Assembly: GCF_023534745.1 (NCBI RefSeq)
Contig: NZ_JAMHJQ010000008.1
Location: 62,406-126,405 of the forward strand
DNA length: 64,000 nt
Direction: 5' to 3'
DNA from: Streptomyces sp. 35G-GA-8
Lineage (GTDB): Bacteria > Actinomycetota > Actinomycetes > Streptomycetales > Streptomycetaceae
Shown here: one piece after another, positions 17,267 to 26,736 of the stretch
Layout of the letters: every line of letters begins with the position of its first letter
How positions within the stretch are numbered: position 1 is the first letter of the stretch
Program-made: the position numbers and the translations under genes
Notes under the pieces: model-generated
The model's database searches: none
Told to the model about the DNA's origin: nothing
What the model saw: only the letters and a program-made list of their open reading frames with translations

Positions 17267-17431
17267 GGCTGGTGGTTCACTTCTCTGCGGTGGCCGGAGG
17301 TGCGGCGGGGGCCGGAGTGCGGCGGGCCCGTCACCGAAGTAGAACACGGGGGCGCGGGACCCGGTGACGTGTGTCGGTCGGGCCGGGCTCACAATGAGGC
17401 CGATGCCGGTGAAAGACCGACAACGGGGTAG

Positions 17432-17839
17432 ATGAGGCCTGTGATGAGCAACGAGCCGCATGTGGTGGTCGTGGACTCGCCGTACCGGGACAGCGCGGCG
17501 GCCCGCGGCGCCGCCGCCGAATTCCTTCAGCAGCACTGTCCGTGGGCCGATCTGGACGCGGTGCTGCTGGTCGTCTCGGAGCTCGTCTCGAACGCCGTCC
17601 GGCACACCCCGGGGTGGTGGCGGCTCCATCTCACCGCGGAGGACGAGACGTTGACGGTGGAGATGGACGACTCCAGCCCTGAGCCGCCGGTCGCGCGCAC
17701 GCCCGACTTCTCCGGGGGCGGCGGGTTCGGCTGGCACATGGTGCTGAGACTGGCGGGCCATGTCGAGGTCCGGCCGCTGCCGGACGGCAAGCGTGTCCAG
17801 GCGGTCTGGCGGCGTCCGGCGGTCAGCGCCCCCGCCTGA
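17432..17839 (+). CDS. RsbW/SpoIIAB-like ATP-binding regulatory protein
   Basis: 135-residue (or 131 from the ATG at 17444, which has GAGG six bases upstream) single-domain GHKL ATPase. The N box is ELVSNAVRHT (about 49-58) and the G1-type DFSGGGGFGWHMV follows near 92. Such proteins act as anti-sigma factors or serine kinases; streptomycetes have dozens. The convergent gene 156 bp away encodes a SigB/SigF-type sigma factor, a natural partner by family, but the genes are convergent, not cotranscribed, so pairing is speculative. Confidence 0.82.
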   Translation: MRPVMSNEPHVVVVDSPYRDSAAARGAAAEFLQQHCPWADLDAVLLVVSELVSNAVRHTPGWWRLHLTAEDETLTVEMDDSSPEPPVARTPDFSGGGGFGWHMVLRLAGHVEVRPLPDGKRVQAVWRRPAVSAPA

Positions 17840-17902
17840 CGGGCACGACCGCCTGACGGGCGACGGGCGACGGCGGCCCGCTCACGGCAGCCGGTCGACG
17901 AC

Positions 17903-17948
17903 ACGGGTGAGGGGGCGCTCCGCGGTCGCGGAGCGCCCCCTCACCCGT
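17903..17948. terminator. Perfect 46-bp palindrome, bidirectional terminator
   Basis: 22-bp arms with a 2-bp centre (GT at 17925-17926), every position pairing. It lies between the stop of the RsbW-like gene (17839) and the end of the convergent sigma-factor gene (17996), where a two-way terminator is expected. No U-tract, as is usual in Streptomyces. Confidence 0.8.
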
Positions 17949-17995
17949 GCGCGTGTCACTCGTATGTCACCCGCGCCATGTCACCCGCGCGCGGC

Positions 17996-18871
17996 TCACT
18001 CCACCGCCAGCAGACCCGCCCGCAGCCGCCCGGTGATCCGCGACAGCAGCCGGGACACATGCATCTGTGAGACACCCAGTTCGGCGCCGATCTCCGACTG
18101 GGTCATCTCGTCGCCGAAGCGCATGCGCAGGATGCGCCGCTCCCGCTCGTCCAGGTCCTCGATGAGCGGCTTGAGCGCCTGGACGTTCTCCGCCGTCTCC
18201 ATCCCCGCGTCGGGTGCGCCGATCCGGTCCGAGAGCGGGCCCGGGGAGCCCGACGCGTCATCCGTGGGCATGTCGATCGAACCGGCCGTATAGCCATTGC
18301 TCGCGACGACGCCCTCGATGACCTCGTCCTCGTCCAGCCCCAGATGCTCGGCCAGTTCGGGCGTGGTGGGCGCGCGGTCGAGCCGCTGGGAGAGCTCGTC
18401 GGTCGCCTTGGCCAGATCGATCCGCAGCTCCTGGAGCCGGCGCGGCACGTGTACGGCCCAGCTGGTGTCCCGGAAGAACCGCTTGATCTCGCCGACGATG
18501 TAGGGCACGGCGAAGGTCGCGAACTCCACCTCGCGGCTGAGCTCGAAGCGGTCGATCGCCTTGATCAGGCCGATGGTGCCGACCTGGACGATGTCCTCCA
18601 TCTGGTCCGCGCGATTACGGAACCGAGTGGCCGCGTAGCGGACCAGCGCCAGATTCAGCTCGATCAGGGTGTTGCGTACGTACTGGAACTCGTGGGTGCC
18701 TTCTTCCAGTTCCGCCAGACGGGCGAAGAAGAGTTTCGAGATTTCCCGTGCGTCCTTGGGTGCCACTTCCGACGGGCACTCCACGTAGGGAAGTTCCAGC
18801 TCTGCCGCCTCCGCGCGCTGCTGGGATCCGTACTGCGTGCTTTCGGTCGGGACCGTGCTCGCCGTGGACAC
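17996..18871 (-). CDS. RNA polymerase sigma factor of the SigB/SigF/SigG group
   Basis: 291 residues with regions 2, 3 and 4 in order: NLALVRYAATRFRNRADQ and EDIVQVGTIGLIKAIDRFE (region 2), FATFAVPYIVGEIKRFFRD (2.4), VHVPRRLQELRIDL (region 3) and MTQSEIGAELGVSQMHVSRL (4.2 HTH). These factors direct stress or development genes and are usually held by RsbW-type anti-sigma factors. The GTG at 18871 has GGGGAGGAC upstream, which fixes the start; the N-terminal 35 residues are variable. I cannot assign a specific sig letter. Confidence 0.9.
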   Translation of the reverse strand: MSTASTVPTESTQYGSQQRAEAAELELPYVECPSEVAPKDAREISKLFFARLAELEEGTHEFQYVRNTLIELNLALVRYAATRFRNRADQMEDIVQVGTIGLIKAIDRFELSREVEFATFAVPYIVGEIKRFFRDTSWAVHVPRRLQELRIDLAKATDELSQRLDRAPTTPELAEHLGLDEDEVIEGVVASNGYTAGSIDMPTDDASGSPGPLSDRIGAPDAGMETAENVQALKPLIEDLDERERRILRMRFGDEMTQSEIGAELGVSQMHVSRLLSRITGRLRAGLLAVE

Positions 18872-18937
18872 TTTGTCCTCCCCTGCTCCGTGGTCAGTGC
18901 ACAGCGCGTGTACCCGCTCTTCTCGCACTCATGCCTG

Positions 18938-18977
18938 CCCCGGTCGCCCCGACTGTGACCGCTTCGGGCGACCGGGG
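18938..18977 (-). terminator. Hairpin downstream of guaB1
   Basis: 12-bp perfect stem (18938-18949 with 18966-18977) and a 16-nt loop, in the 160-bp gap between the guaB1 stop and the sigma-factor start on the same strand. Probably ends the guaB1 transcript and separates the two genes. Confidence 0.6.
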
Positions 18978-19031
18978 GACGGAACCGGCCTGATTCGCGA
19001 AGACCGGCCTGACAGCGCGGCCTGACAGGAG

Positions 19032-20684
<1,653 letters not shown>

Positions 20685-21734
20685 TCAGGTCTCGTCCGGG
20701 TCGACCCGCTCCAGCGCGGGCCGCGGCCCCGGGGTGAACTCGGTCAGCAGGAAGTCCGCCGCCGCGGTGTCGGTGACCAGGCTCGTGACCAGCCCGGAAC
20801 GGAGTACGGCACCGATCGCCTCCGCCTTGCGCAGCCCGCCCGCGATCGCCACGACCTCCGGGATCCGGCGCAGCCGGTCGGCCTCGACCGTGATGCAGCG
20901 CTCGCCCAGATCGCGGCCGACCCGTCGGCCCTCCGCGTCGAAGAGATGCGCGGACATCTCCGCGGCGACGCCGAGCGAGGCGTAGTGGTTGCGTTCCTTC
21001 TCGGTGATCATGTCGTGCACCGTCGAGATCCCCGGCTCCCAGGAGCCGATGGAGACGGCGGCGACGGTCACCTTGTCGAAGTACTCGAAGGCGCGCGCGA
21101 TCCCCGTCTGACTGCGCAGCGCGGCCGCGGTCGCCGGATCGGGAAGCAGCATCGGCGCGTAGATGGGGTGCGCCTCTCCCCCGGACACCTGGGCGGCCCG
21201 CCGTACGGCCTCGACCGAGCCGCGCTCGGCGGTGCCGGCGTCGTACACACCCGTGAGCTGGACCACCGTGCAGGGCGGCAGCCGGTCGAGCGCGGCGGCC
21301 ATGTGGATGGTGGACCGGCCCCAGGCCAGCCCCAGCACATCGCCCTCGACGACCAGCTCACCGAGCAGATCGGCGGCGACCTCGCCGAGGTTCTCCGGGT
21401 CGGGCGACTCGTCCTCGGCCTCCGTGGGCGACTCGACCACCACCGCGTGCCGCAGTCCGTAGCGGGCGCGCAGCGCGTCGGAGCGCTCGGCGTCCAGCTC
21501 CGACGGGACGCGGATCTCGATCCTCACGAGGTCGCGCTCCAGCGCGGTCTCCAGGACCCGGGCCACCTTGAAGCGGCTGACGCCGAACTCCTCGGCGATC
21601 TGGATCTTGGACTTGCCCTCCAGATAGAAGCGGCGGGCCATGGCCGCCGCCTGCACCAGTTCCGCGGGTCCCATCCGCAGGGCTGGCCGACCCGCCGACA
21701 TACCAGACACCGCGATCTCCTCACTGCTGTTCAC
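20685..21734 (-). CDS. SorC/DeoR-type sugar-binding transcriptional regulator
   Basis: 349 residues: N-terminal HTH (about 30-75, YLEGKSKIQIAEEFGVSRFK) and a C-terminal sugar-phosphate-binding SorC domain (about 85-335) of ISOCOT fold. Features are VVEGDVLGLAWGRSTIHMA, CTVVQLTGVYDAG and a GGLRKAEAIGAVLRSGL near 300. The start is the GTG at 21734; a later start at MSAGRPALRM is possible. It lies next to rpe (ribulose-phosphate epimerase), so a link to pentose phosphates can be imagined, but no operator was found. Confidence 0.85.
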   Translation of the reverse strand: MNSSEEIAVSGMSAGRPALRMGPAELVQAAAMARRFYLEGKSKIQIAEEFGVSRFKVARVLETALERDLVRIEIRVPSELDAERSDALRARYGLRHAVVVESPTEAEDESPDPENLGEVAADLLGELVVEGDVLGLAWGRSTIHMAAALDRLPPCTVVQLTGVYDAGTAERGSVEAVRRAAQVSGGEAHPIYAPMLLPDPATAAALRSQTGIARAFEYFDKVTVAAVSIGSWEPGISTVHDMITEKERNHYASLGVAAEMSAHLFDAEGRRVGRDLGERCITVEADRLRRIPEVVAIAGGLRKAEAIGAVLRSGLVTSLVTDTAAADFLLTEFTPGPRPALERVDPDET

Positions 21735-21849
21735 ACTCTGGACTCGCTGTTCATCCTGTCAGATCCAGCGATCCTTGATCAGCCCCGAAGGGCGCCGTTC
21801 ATGTTCCCGTGGCGCACTGGTCCACCGGAGTCCCGTCCACTCGCACGGG

Positions 21850-22533
21850 TCAGTGGCCGCATGCCCAGGATGCCGCGGCGGTGGCGTCGGACGCCTGGTC
21901 GCGGAGCATCCGTACCGCCGCGGCCGGATCGTCCGTGCCGTACACCGCGGAGCCCGCGACGAAGACATCGGCGCCCGCCTCGGCGCAGCGTTCGATGGTG
22001 GTGGCCGAGACGCCGCCGTCCACCTGGAGCCACAGTTCAAGACCGTGCTTGGAGATCAGCTCCCGGGTACGGCGGATCTTGGGCAGCATGATGTCCAGGA
22101 ACGCCTGGCCACCGAAGCCCGGCTCCACCGTCATGATCAGCAGCATGTCGAGCTCGGGGAGCAGGTCCTCGTACGGCTCGATGGCCGTCGCGGGCTTGAG
22201 CGCCATGGACGCCCTCGCGCCCTTGGCCCGGATCTCGCGCGCCAGCCGTACGGGGGCGGCGGCGGCCTCCACATGGAAGGTCACCGAACCGGCACCGGCC
22301 TCGACATACTGCGGGGCCCAGCGATCGGGCTCCTCGATCATCAGATGGCAGTCCAGCGGGATGTCCGTCGCCCGTCCGAGCGCTTCGACCACCGGCACGC
22401 CCAGGGTCAGATTGGGCACGAAGTGGTTGTCCATGACATCGACATGAAGCCAGTCGGCGCCGTCAACCGCCTTCGCCTCTTCGGCGAGTCGGGAGAAGTC
22501 GGCGGACAGGATGCTGGGGTTGATCTGGGCCAT
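21850..22533 (-). CDS. rpe: Ribulose-phosphate 3-epimerase
   Basis: Interconverts D-ribulose 5-phosphate and D-xylulose 5-phosphate in the pentose phosphate pathway. 227-residue TIM barrel with the family start [16 protein letters not shown], metal-binding [12 protein letters not shown] and [25 protein letters not shown] and [12 protein letters not shown]. Active-site Asp and His residues are all present. It supplies and drains the ribulose 5-phosphate used by RibBA. The ATG at 22533 has no clear Shine-Dalgarno, and the 203-bp gap upstream holds no gene. Confidence 0.97.
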   Translation of the reverse strand: MAQINPSILSADFSRLAEEAKAVDGADWLHVDVMDNHFVPNLTLGVPVVEALGRATDIPLDCHLMIEEPDRWAPQYVEAGAGSVTFHVEAAAAPVRLAREIRAKGARASMALKPATAIEPYEDLLPELDMLLIMTVEPGFGGQAFLDIMLPKIRRTRELISKHGLELWLQVDGGVSATTIERCAEAGADVFVAGSAVYGTDDPAAAVRMLRDQASDATAAASWACGH

Positions 22534-22736
22534 GTGCCAAGCCTGCCATGTTCCGGACCACTTCCGGACCGCACGGCGAACCTCGGTACGGACCAATGAC
22601 TCGCAAAGGGGTGCGAGAACCGCACACTCCGCGCAATCCGTACGTCCTGCCCCGCCGACGGCGGCCCCGCCCGCCCGTTCGCCCCGTCGGCCACGAACTG
22701 GGACCTGGAGGCCGCACTCCCCTCCGTACGGGAGAT

Positions 22737-23153
22737 CTACGGCGCGCTGCCCCGCACCCCGCGCGGTTCGTTCGCCCCCGAAGTGCCGGTTCTCGTCAGA
22801 CAGAAGGGATGACCGGCCGGATCGATGAAAACCCGCCACCTGTCGCCGCCCGGCTGGAATCGCGGCTTGGCCGCGCCCAGTTCCAGGAGCAGAGCCTCGG
22901 CCTCGTCGAGGTCGTCGACCGCGAAGTCGAGGTGGCTCTGTTGGGGCGCGGCCCGGTCGGGCCAGCGCGGAGCCCGATGGTCGTCAACCCGCTGGAAGCC
23001 GATGAAGAGCCCGTCCCCGCAGGTCAGCGCGGCGAAGTCGGCATTCGATTCCTCGACGAGCGCGAGCCCGGTGGCCCGCTGGTAGAACGCGGCCAGTGCC
23101 TGGGGGTCGGGGCAGTCGAGCGTGATCGCCGTCAGTCTCATCTGCGGGGACAT
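22737..23153 (-). CDS. VOC-family (glyoxalase-like) protein
   Basis: 138 residues of the vicinal oxygen chelate fold: [20 protein letters not shown] at the N terminus, [19 protein letters not shown] in the middle and [16 protein letters not shown] near the end. This single-domain type occurs widely in actinobacteria with unknown substrates; glyoxalase, bleomycin resistance or another role cannot be distinguished. The start may be ATG 23153 or the ATG of MRLTAI 12 bp later. No operon signal with rsmB. Confidence 0.82.
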   Translation of the reverse strand: MSPQMRLTAITLDCPDPQALAAFYQRATGLALVEESNADFAALTCGDGLFIGFQRVDDHRAPRWPDRAAPQQSHLDFAVDDLDEAEALLLELGAAKPRFQPGGDRWRVFIDPAGHPFCLTRTGTSGANEPRGVRGSAP

Positions 23154-23216
23154 GGCGGCTCCAGCACGGCGATCACATTCTCGGATACGGGCAGCGCCCC
23201 ACGATACCGATGACCG

Positions 23217-24650
23217 TCAGGCGGTACGCCGCAGCAGCGCCAGGTACATCGCGTCCGTCCCGTGCAGATGCGGCCACAGCTGGACGTCGGGTCCGTCCCC
23301 CAGCGCCGGTACGTCCGGCATGAGCGGCCTGGCGTCGACCCACTCGGCCTCGACCGCCGCGCCGCCGCGCCCCCTCAGGACGTCCTCGACGACCGCCTTG
23401 GTCTCGGCGGGGTGCGGGGAGCAGGTCGCGTATCCGACGACGCCGCCGACCCGTACGGCCTGGAACGCCTCGCGCAGCAGCCCGCGCTGGAGCGGCGCGA
23501 AGCCCTCCAGATCCTCCGGTCGGCGCCGCCAGCGCGCCTCCGGCCTGCGCCGCAGGGCGCCGAGGCCCGTGCACGGCACATCGACCAGGACCCGGTCGAA
23601 GGAACCGGGGACCCAGGGCGGCCGGGTGCCGTCGGCGGCGATCACCTGATACGGGCCGGGGTTCCCGGCGAGCGCGCGGGCGACCAGCCTGGCCCGGTGC
23701 GGCTGCTTCTCGGCGGCCAGCAGAGAGGCGCCGCGCCCGGCGGCCAGCGCGGCCAGCAGCGCCGCCTTGCCGCCGGGCCCGGCACACCCGTCGAGCCAGC
23801 GTGCGTCGGTCCCCTCCAGCGGCGCGTTGGCCAGGGCGATCGCGACCAGTTGGCTGCCCTCGTCCTGGACGCCGGCCCGCCCCTCCCGTACGGCGTCGAG
23901 CGCGCCCGGCTCACCGCCCTCGGTGAGCCGTACGGCATACGGCGACCAGCGGCCGGGCAGCCCGGAGTCCTCGCCGAGCACATCGAGCAGCTCGTCGGTG
24001 GTCGAGCGGCCCGGCCTGGCCACCAGCGTCACCTCGGGCCGTTCGTTGTCGGCCTCCAGAAGATCCTCAATACCGGCGCGGCCACCGCCCAGCGCGTCCC
24101 AGAGCGCGGAGACCACCCAGCGGGGATGCGAGTGGACGACGGCGAGATGGTCCTCGGCGTCCTCGTCGTACGGCGGAGCGACCCGTTGCAGCCAGGTGTC
24201 CAGATCGTCGCGCGAGATCTTGCGCAGCACGGCATTGACGAACTTGGCACGGCCGTCGCCGAGCACCACGCGGGCCAGCTCCACGCTCGCGGAGACGGCG
24301 GCGTGCGTCGGGATCCGCGTGCCGAGCAGCTGGTGCGCCCCGAGGGCGAGCACATCAAGTACGGGCGGATCGACCTCGCGCAGCGGCCGGTCGATGCACG
24401 CCGAGATGATCGCGTCGTACGTGCCCTGGCGCCGGAGCGTCCCGTACACCAGCTCGGTGGCCAGGGCCGCGTCCCGCGCCTCGAAGCCGCTGTTCTCGCG
24501 CGCCTTCTTGAGCAGCGGCGGCAGCACGAGATTCGCGTACGCCGCCCGCTCGTCGACGGCCCTCAGCGCCTCGAACGCGAGGAGCCGCACGGGGTCCTTC
24601 TTGGGACGGCGGTACGGCTTGGAGGGGCGGCGAGGGGCCTGCTCGTTCAA
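23217..24650 (-). CDS. rsmB: 16S rRNA m5C967 methyltransferase, RsmB/Sun/Fmu family
   Basis: 477 residues: an N-terminal NusB-like RNA-binding domain (about 20-155) and a C-terminal SAM methyltransferase. The SAM site is [20 protein letters not shown], and the two catalytic cysteines are in [17 protein letters not shown] and [12 protein letters not shown]. It methylates a cytosine in 16S rRNA. It lies just downstream of fmt on the same strand (66 bp), the conserved fmt-rsmB pair. The N-terminal [14 protein letters not shown] is a basic tail. Confidence 0.95.
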   Translation of the reverse strand: MNEQAPRRPSKPYRRPKKDPVRLLAFEALRAVDERAAYANLVLPPLLKKARENSGFEARDAALATELVYGTLRRQGTYDAIISACIDRPLREVDPPVLDVLALGAHQLLGTRIPTHAAVSASVELARVVLGDGRAKFVNAVLRKISRDDLDTWLQRVAPPYDEDAEDHLAVVHSHPRWVVSALWDALGGGRAGIEDLLEADNERPEVTLVARPGRSTTDELLDVLGEDSGLPGRWSPYAVRLTEGGEPGALDAVREGRAGVQDEGSQLVAIALANAPLEGTDARWLDGCAGPGGKAALLAALAAGRGASLLAAEKQPHRARLVARALAGNPGPYQVIAADGTRPPWVPGSFDRVLVDVPCTGLGALRRRPEARWRRRPEDLEGFAPLQRGLLREAFQAVRVGGVVGYATCSPHPAETKAVVEDVLRGRGGAAVEAEWVDARPLMPDVPALGDGPDVQLWPHLHGTDAMYLALLRRTA

Positions 24651-24716
24651 AGGTGCTCCGCGGTGAGAAGAATTGATCCCTTCCAGCCTAATGCTCCCGC
24701 CGGCCGCCCGAGCCGC

Positions 24717-25646
24717 CTACCCGAGGCTCTCGCCCGGTGCGATCCGCACTCCGCGCGCCCAGTCGGCGGCGCGCATGGGCTTCTTCCCCTGCGGCTGGAC
24801 CCAGAGCAGCTCGACCTCGTGCGAACCGGTGCCCACGTACACATTGTTCTTGCCGACGGCGATCGCCCCGGGGGCCAGCTCCGTACGCTCGGGCAGCAGC
24901 CCCACGTGGACCAGCTTGAGCCGTTCCCCGCGAAAGACCGTCCACGCACCGGGCGCCGGGGTGCAGGCACGGACCACCCGGTCCACCCGCAGCGCGGGCG
25001 CGGACCACTCCACCCGCGCGTCCTCGACCGTGATCTTGGGCGCGAGCGTGATGCCCTCGGCGGGCTGAGGTACGGGCTTGAGCGAACCGTCCTCGATCCC
25101 GTCCATGGTCGCCACGAGCAGCCCGGAGCCCGCGAAGGCCAGCCGGGTCAGCAGATCACCACTGGTGTCGGTGGGCCGTACATGCTCCGTGATCACGCCG
25201 TACACCGGCCCGGAGTCCAGCCCCCGCTCGATCTGGAAGGTGGACGCGCCGGTCATCTCGTCGCCCGCCATGACGGCGTGCTGCACGGGCGCGGCACCGC
25301 GCCAGGCGGGCAACAGCGAGAAGTGCAGATTCACCCACCCGTGGACCGGCACATCGAGGGCGGGCTTCGGCAGCAGCGCGCCGTACGCGACGACCGGGCA
25401 GCAGTCGGGCCCGATCTCGCGCAGCCGGGCCAGGAAGTCCTCGTCGCGCGGCCTCGCCGGCTTGAGCACCTCGATGCCGGCCTCCTCGGCGCGCTGGGCG
25501 ACAGGACTGGCGACAAGCCTGCGACCGCGCCCGGCCGGCGCGTCGGGCCGGGTGACGACGGCGACGACGTCATGCCGTTCGGAGGCGATGAGTGCGTCCA
25601 GGGCGGGTACGGCGACCTCGGGGGTGCCGGCGAAGACGAGCTTCAT
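24717..25646 (-). CDS. fmt: Methionyl-tRNA formyltransferase
   Basis: Transfers a formyl group from 10-formyl-THF to Met-tRNA(fMet) for translation initiation. 309 residues with the Rossmann start [19 protein letters not shown], the catalytic [13 protein letters not shown] block (Asn-His-Asp type active site nearby) and a C-terminal OB-like domain (about 205-309). The ATG at 25646 begins the usual family start. No deformylase gene adjoins it here. Confidence 0.97.
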   Translation of the reverse strand: MKLVFAGTPEVAVPALDALIASERHDVVAVVTRPDAPAGRGRRLVASPVAQRAEEAGIEVLKPARPRDEDFLARLREIGPDCCPVVAYGALLPKPALDVPVHGWVNLHFSLLPAWRGAAPVQHAVMAGDEMTGASTFQIERGLDSGPVYGVITEHVRPTDTSGDLLTRLAFAGSGLLVATMDGIEDGSLKPVPQPAEGITLAPKITVEDARVEWSAPALRVDRVVRACTPAPGAWTVFRGERLKLVHVGLLPERTELAPGAIAVGKNNVYVGTGSHEVELLWVQPQGKKPMRAADWARGVRIAPGESLG

Positions 25647-25818
25647 CGGTGGCTGACTGCCTCTCGGACTGAAAGTGCGGTGATCGAGCGACGCACCAGT
25701 CTATGGGCCCGGACATCAGGGGGCGTACGACGGCCCACGCGCCCCGCGCATATGCGCATACGCCCCCGCAGCGTGACCACAACGCCAGGTGGCGCGTTGT
25801 CAAGAGAGATTGACCACA

Positions 25819-25840
25819 CGGGCCGCACCGGTGCGGCCCG
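25819..25840 (+). other. Perfect 22-bp palindrome in the leader of the small HTH gene
   Basis: 11-bp arms meeting without a spacer, followed by GATCCTTTTC, which gives a terminator-like hairpin plus short T-run in the plus orientation. It lies 34 bp upstream of the ATG at 25875, inside the 228-bp gap from fmt. It could be an operator, an attenuator for the small HTH gene, or a terminator for a transcript from elsewhere; I cannot tell. Confidence 0.6.
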
Positions 25841-25874
25841 GATCCTTTTCAACGCCGGTTCGAGAGGCTTGTTC

Positions 25875-26399
25875 ATGGCCGACCACGCAACCCACGACGC
25901 TCAAGCCCGGGCAAGTCTGCACCTGTTGGTGCGGGACATCGAGCGGGTCCGGCGGCAGGTGGACGCATTGCGTACCCTCACCGCCCAGTTGGGCAATGTC
26001 TACCGCCCGCGACGATCGGGTCCTTCCACGGGCTTCGTCGTATACGGCAGGGCACCCGCGCCGACCGTACGGCTCGCGCAGGAGTTGAGGGACAGCGTAG
26101 AGACCCTGGTGACCGCCGCGGTGGACTTCGACCGCTCGCTGGGCTTCTCCTGGGACGCGGTGGGTTCGGCGCTCGGCGTCACCAAGCAGGCGGTGCACCG
26201 CCGTTACGGCACGCGCCGGGCGACCCAGCAGGCGAGCGCACCCGAGGCGGACCGCCCCCAGGACACCGCAACGCCGCGCCCCCCGGTGCCGACCGTCGTA
26301 CCCGCGGCCCGCTCGATGCCGCCACAGCCGACGGCGAGCACCCAGTCCCTACGGGAGGACCCCCGCCCGAACGTCTTCCCGGGCCCAAGGGGCGGCTGA
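25875..26399 (+). CDS. Small HTH-motif protein of unknown function
   Basis: 174 residues. The first 85 are helical and rich in Arg/Leu ([16 protein letters not shown]), then a probable HTH at about 91-112 ([20 protein letters not shown]), then a Pro/Arg-rich disordered tail of about 55 residues. GAGAGG lies upstream of the ATG. The HTH resembles the sigma-70 region-4 type of DNA-binding motif but stands alone. It is divergent from fmt and convergent with priA. I do not recognise a named family; DNA binding is plausible. Confidence 0.75.
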   Translation: MADHATHDAQARASLHLLVRDIERVRRQVDALRTLTAQLGNVYRPRRSGPSTGFVVYGRAPAPTVRLAQELRDSVETLVTAAVDFDRSLGFSWDAVGSALGVTKQAVHRRYGTRRATQQASAPEADRPQDTATPRPPVPTVVPAARSMPPQPTASTQSLREDPRPNVFPGPRGG

Positions 26400-26736
26400 C
26401 CGTCCGCCAGGGCGAGGGTGACCACGGGCGGGAGGGGGCCGGGGTCGGAGGAGGTGCGTGTCCGGACGTAAAGCGTCGCAGCTCGTGCGAAGCACGGTGA
26501 GGAAAGCAGTCCGGACACGCACCTCCGGAGGCCCCGGCACCCGGCACCACAACGCACGCACCCGCACCCCGCACCCCCGCCGGGAGCCGCACCGCACCCC
26601 CGCCGGAGGCGCACCGCCCCCGGCCCTCGGCCGACGATGGCGAGACCGCAACCCGCACCCGCACCCCCCGCCGGGAGCCGCACCGCACCGCAACCCCGCC
26701 CCCTCGCCGGACGGCGCCCCGCCCCGCCCCGCAACC
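26400..26736. other. Intergenic region with large inverted repeat
   Basis: 337 bp between the convergent HTH gene and priA. It contains an 18-bp perfect inverted repeat (26450-26467 / 26509-26526) enclosing a 41-nt segment that itself has an inner 5-7 bp hairpin around a GAA loop. It also holds a 23-bp direct repeat (26575-26597 and 26666-26688) in very Pro-codon-like GC sequence. I see no convincing gene in it. The inverted repeat may act as a two-way terminator. Confidence 0.6.

Noticed and set aside
18938-19031. Repeated CCGGCCTGA units near the guaB1 end as an operator
   Set aside because: They lie downstream of guaB1 near its terminator and are too irregular to support an operator call.
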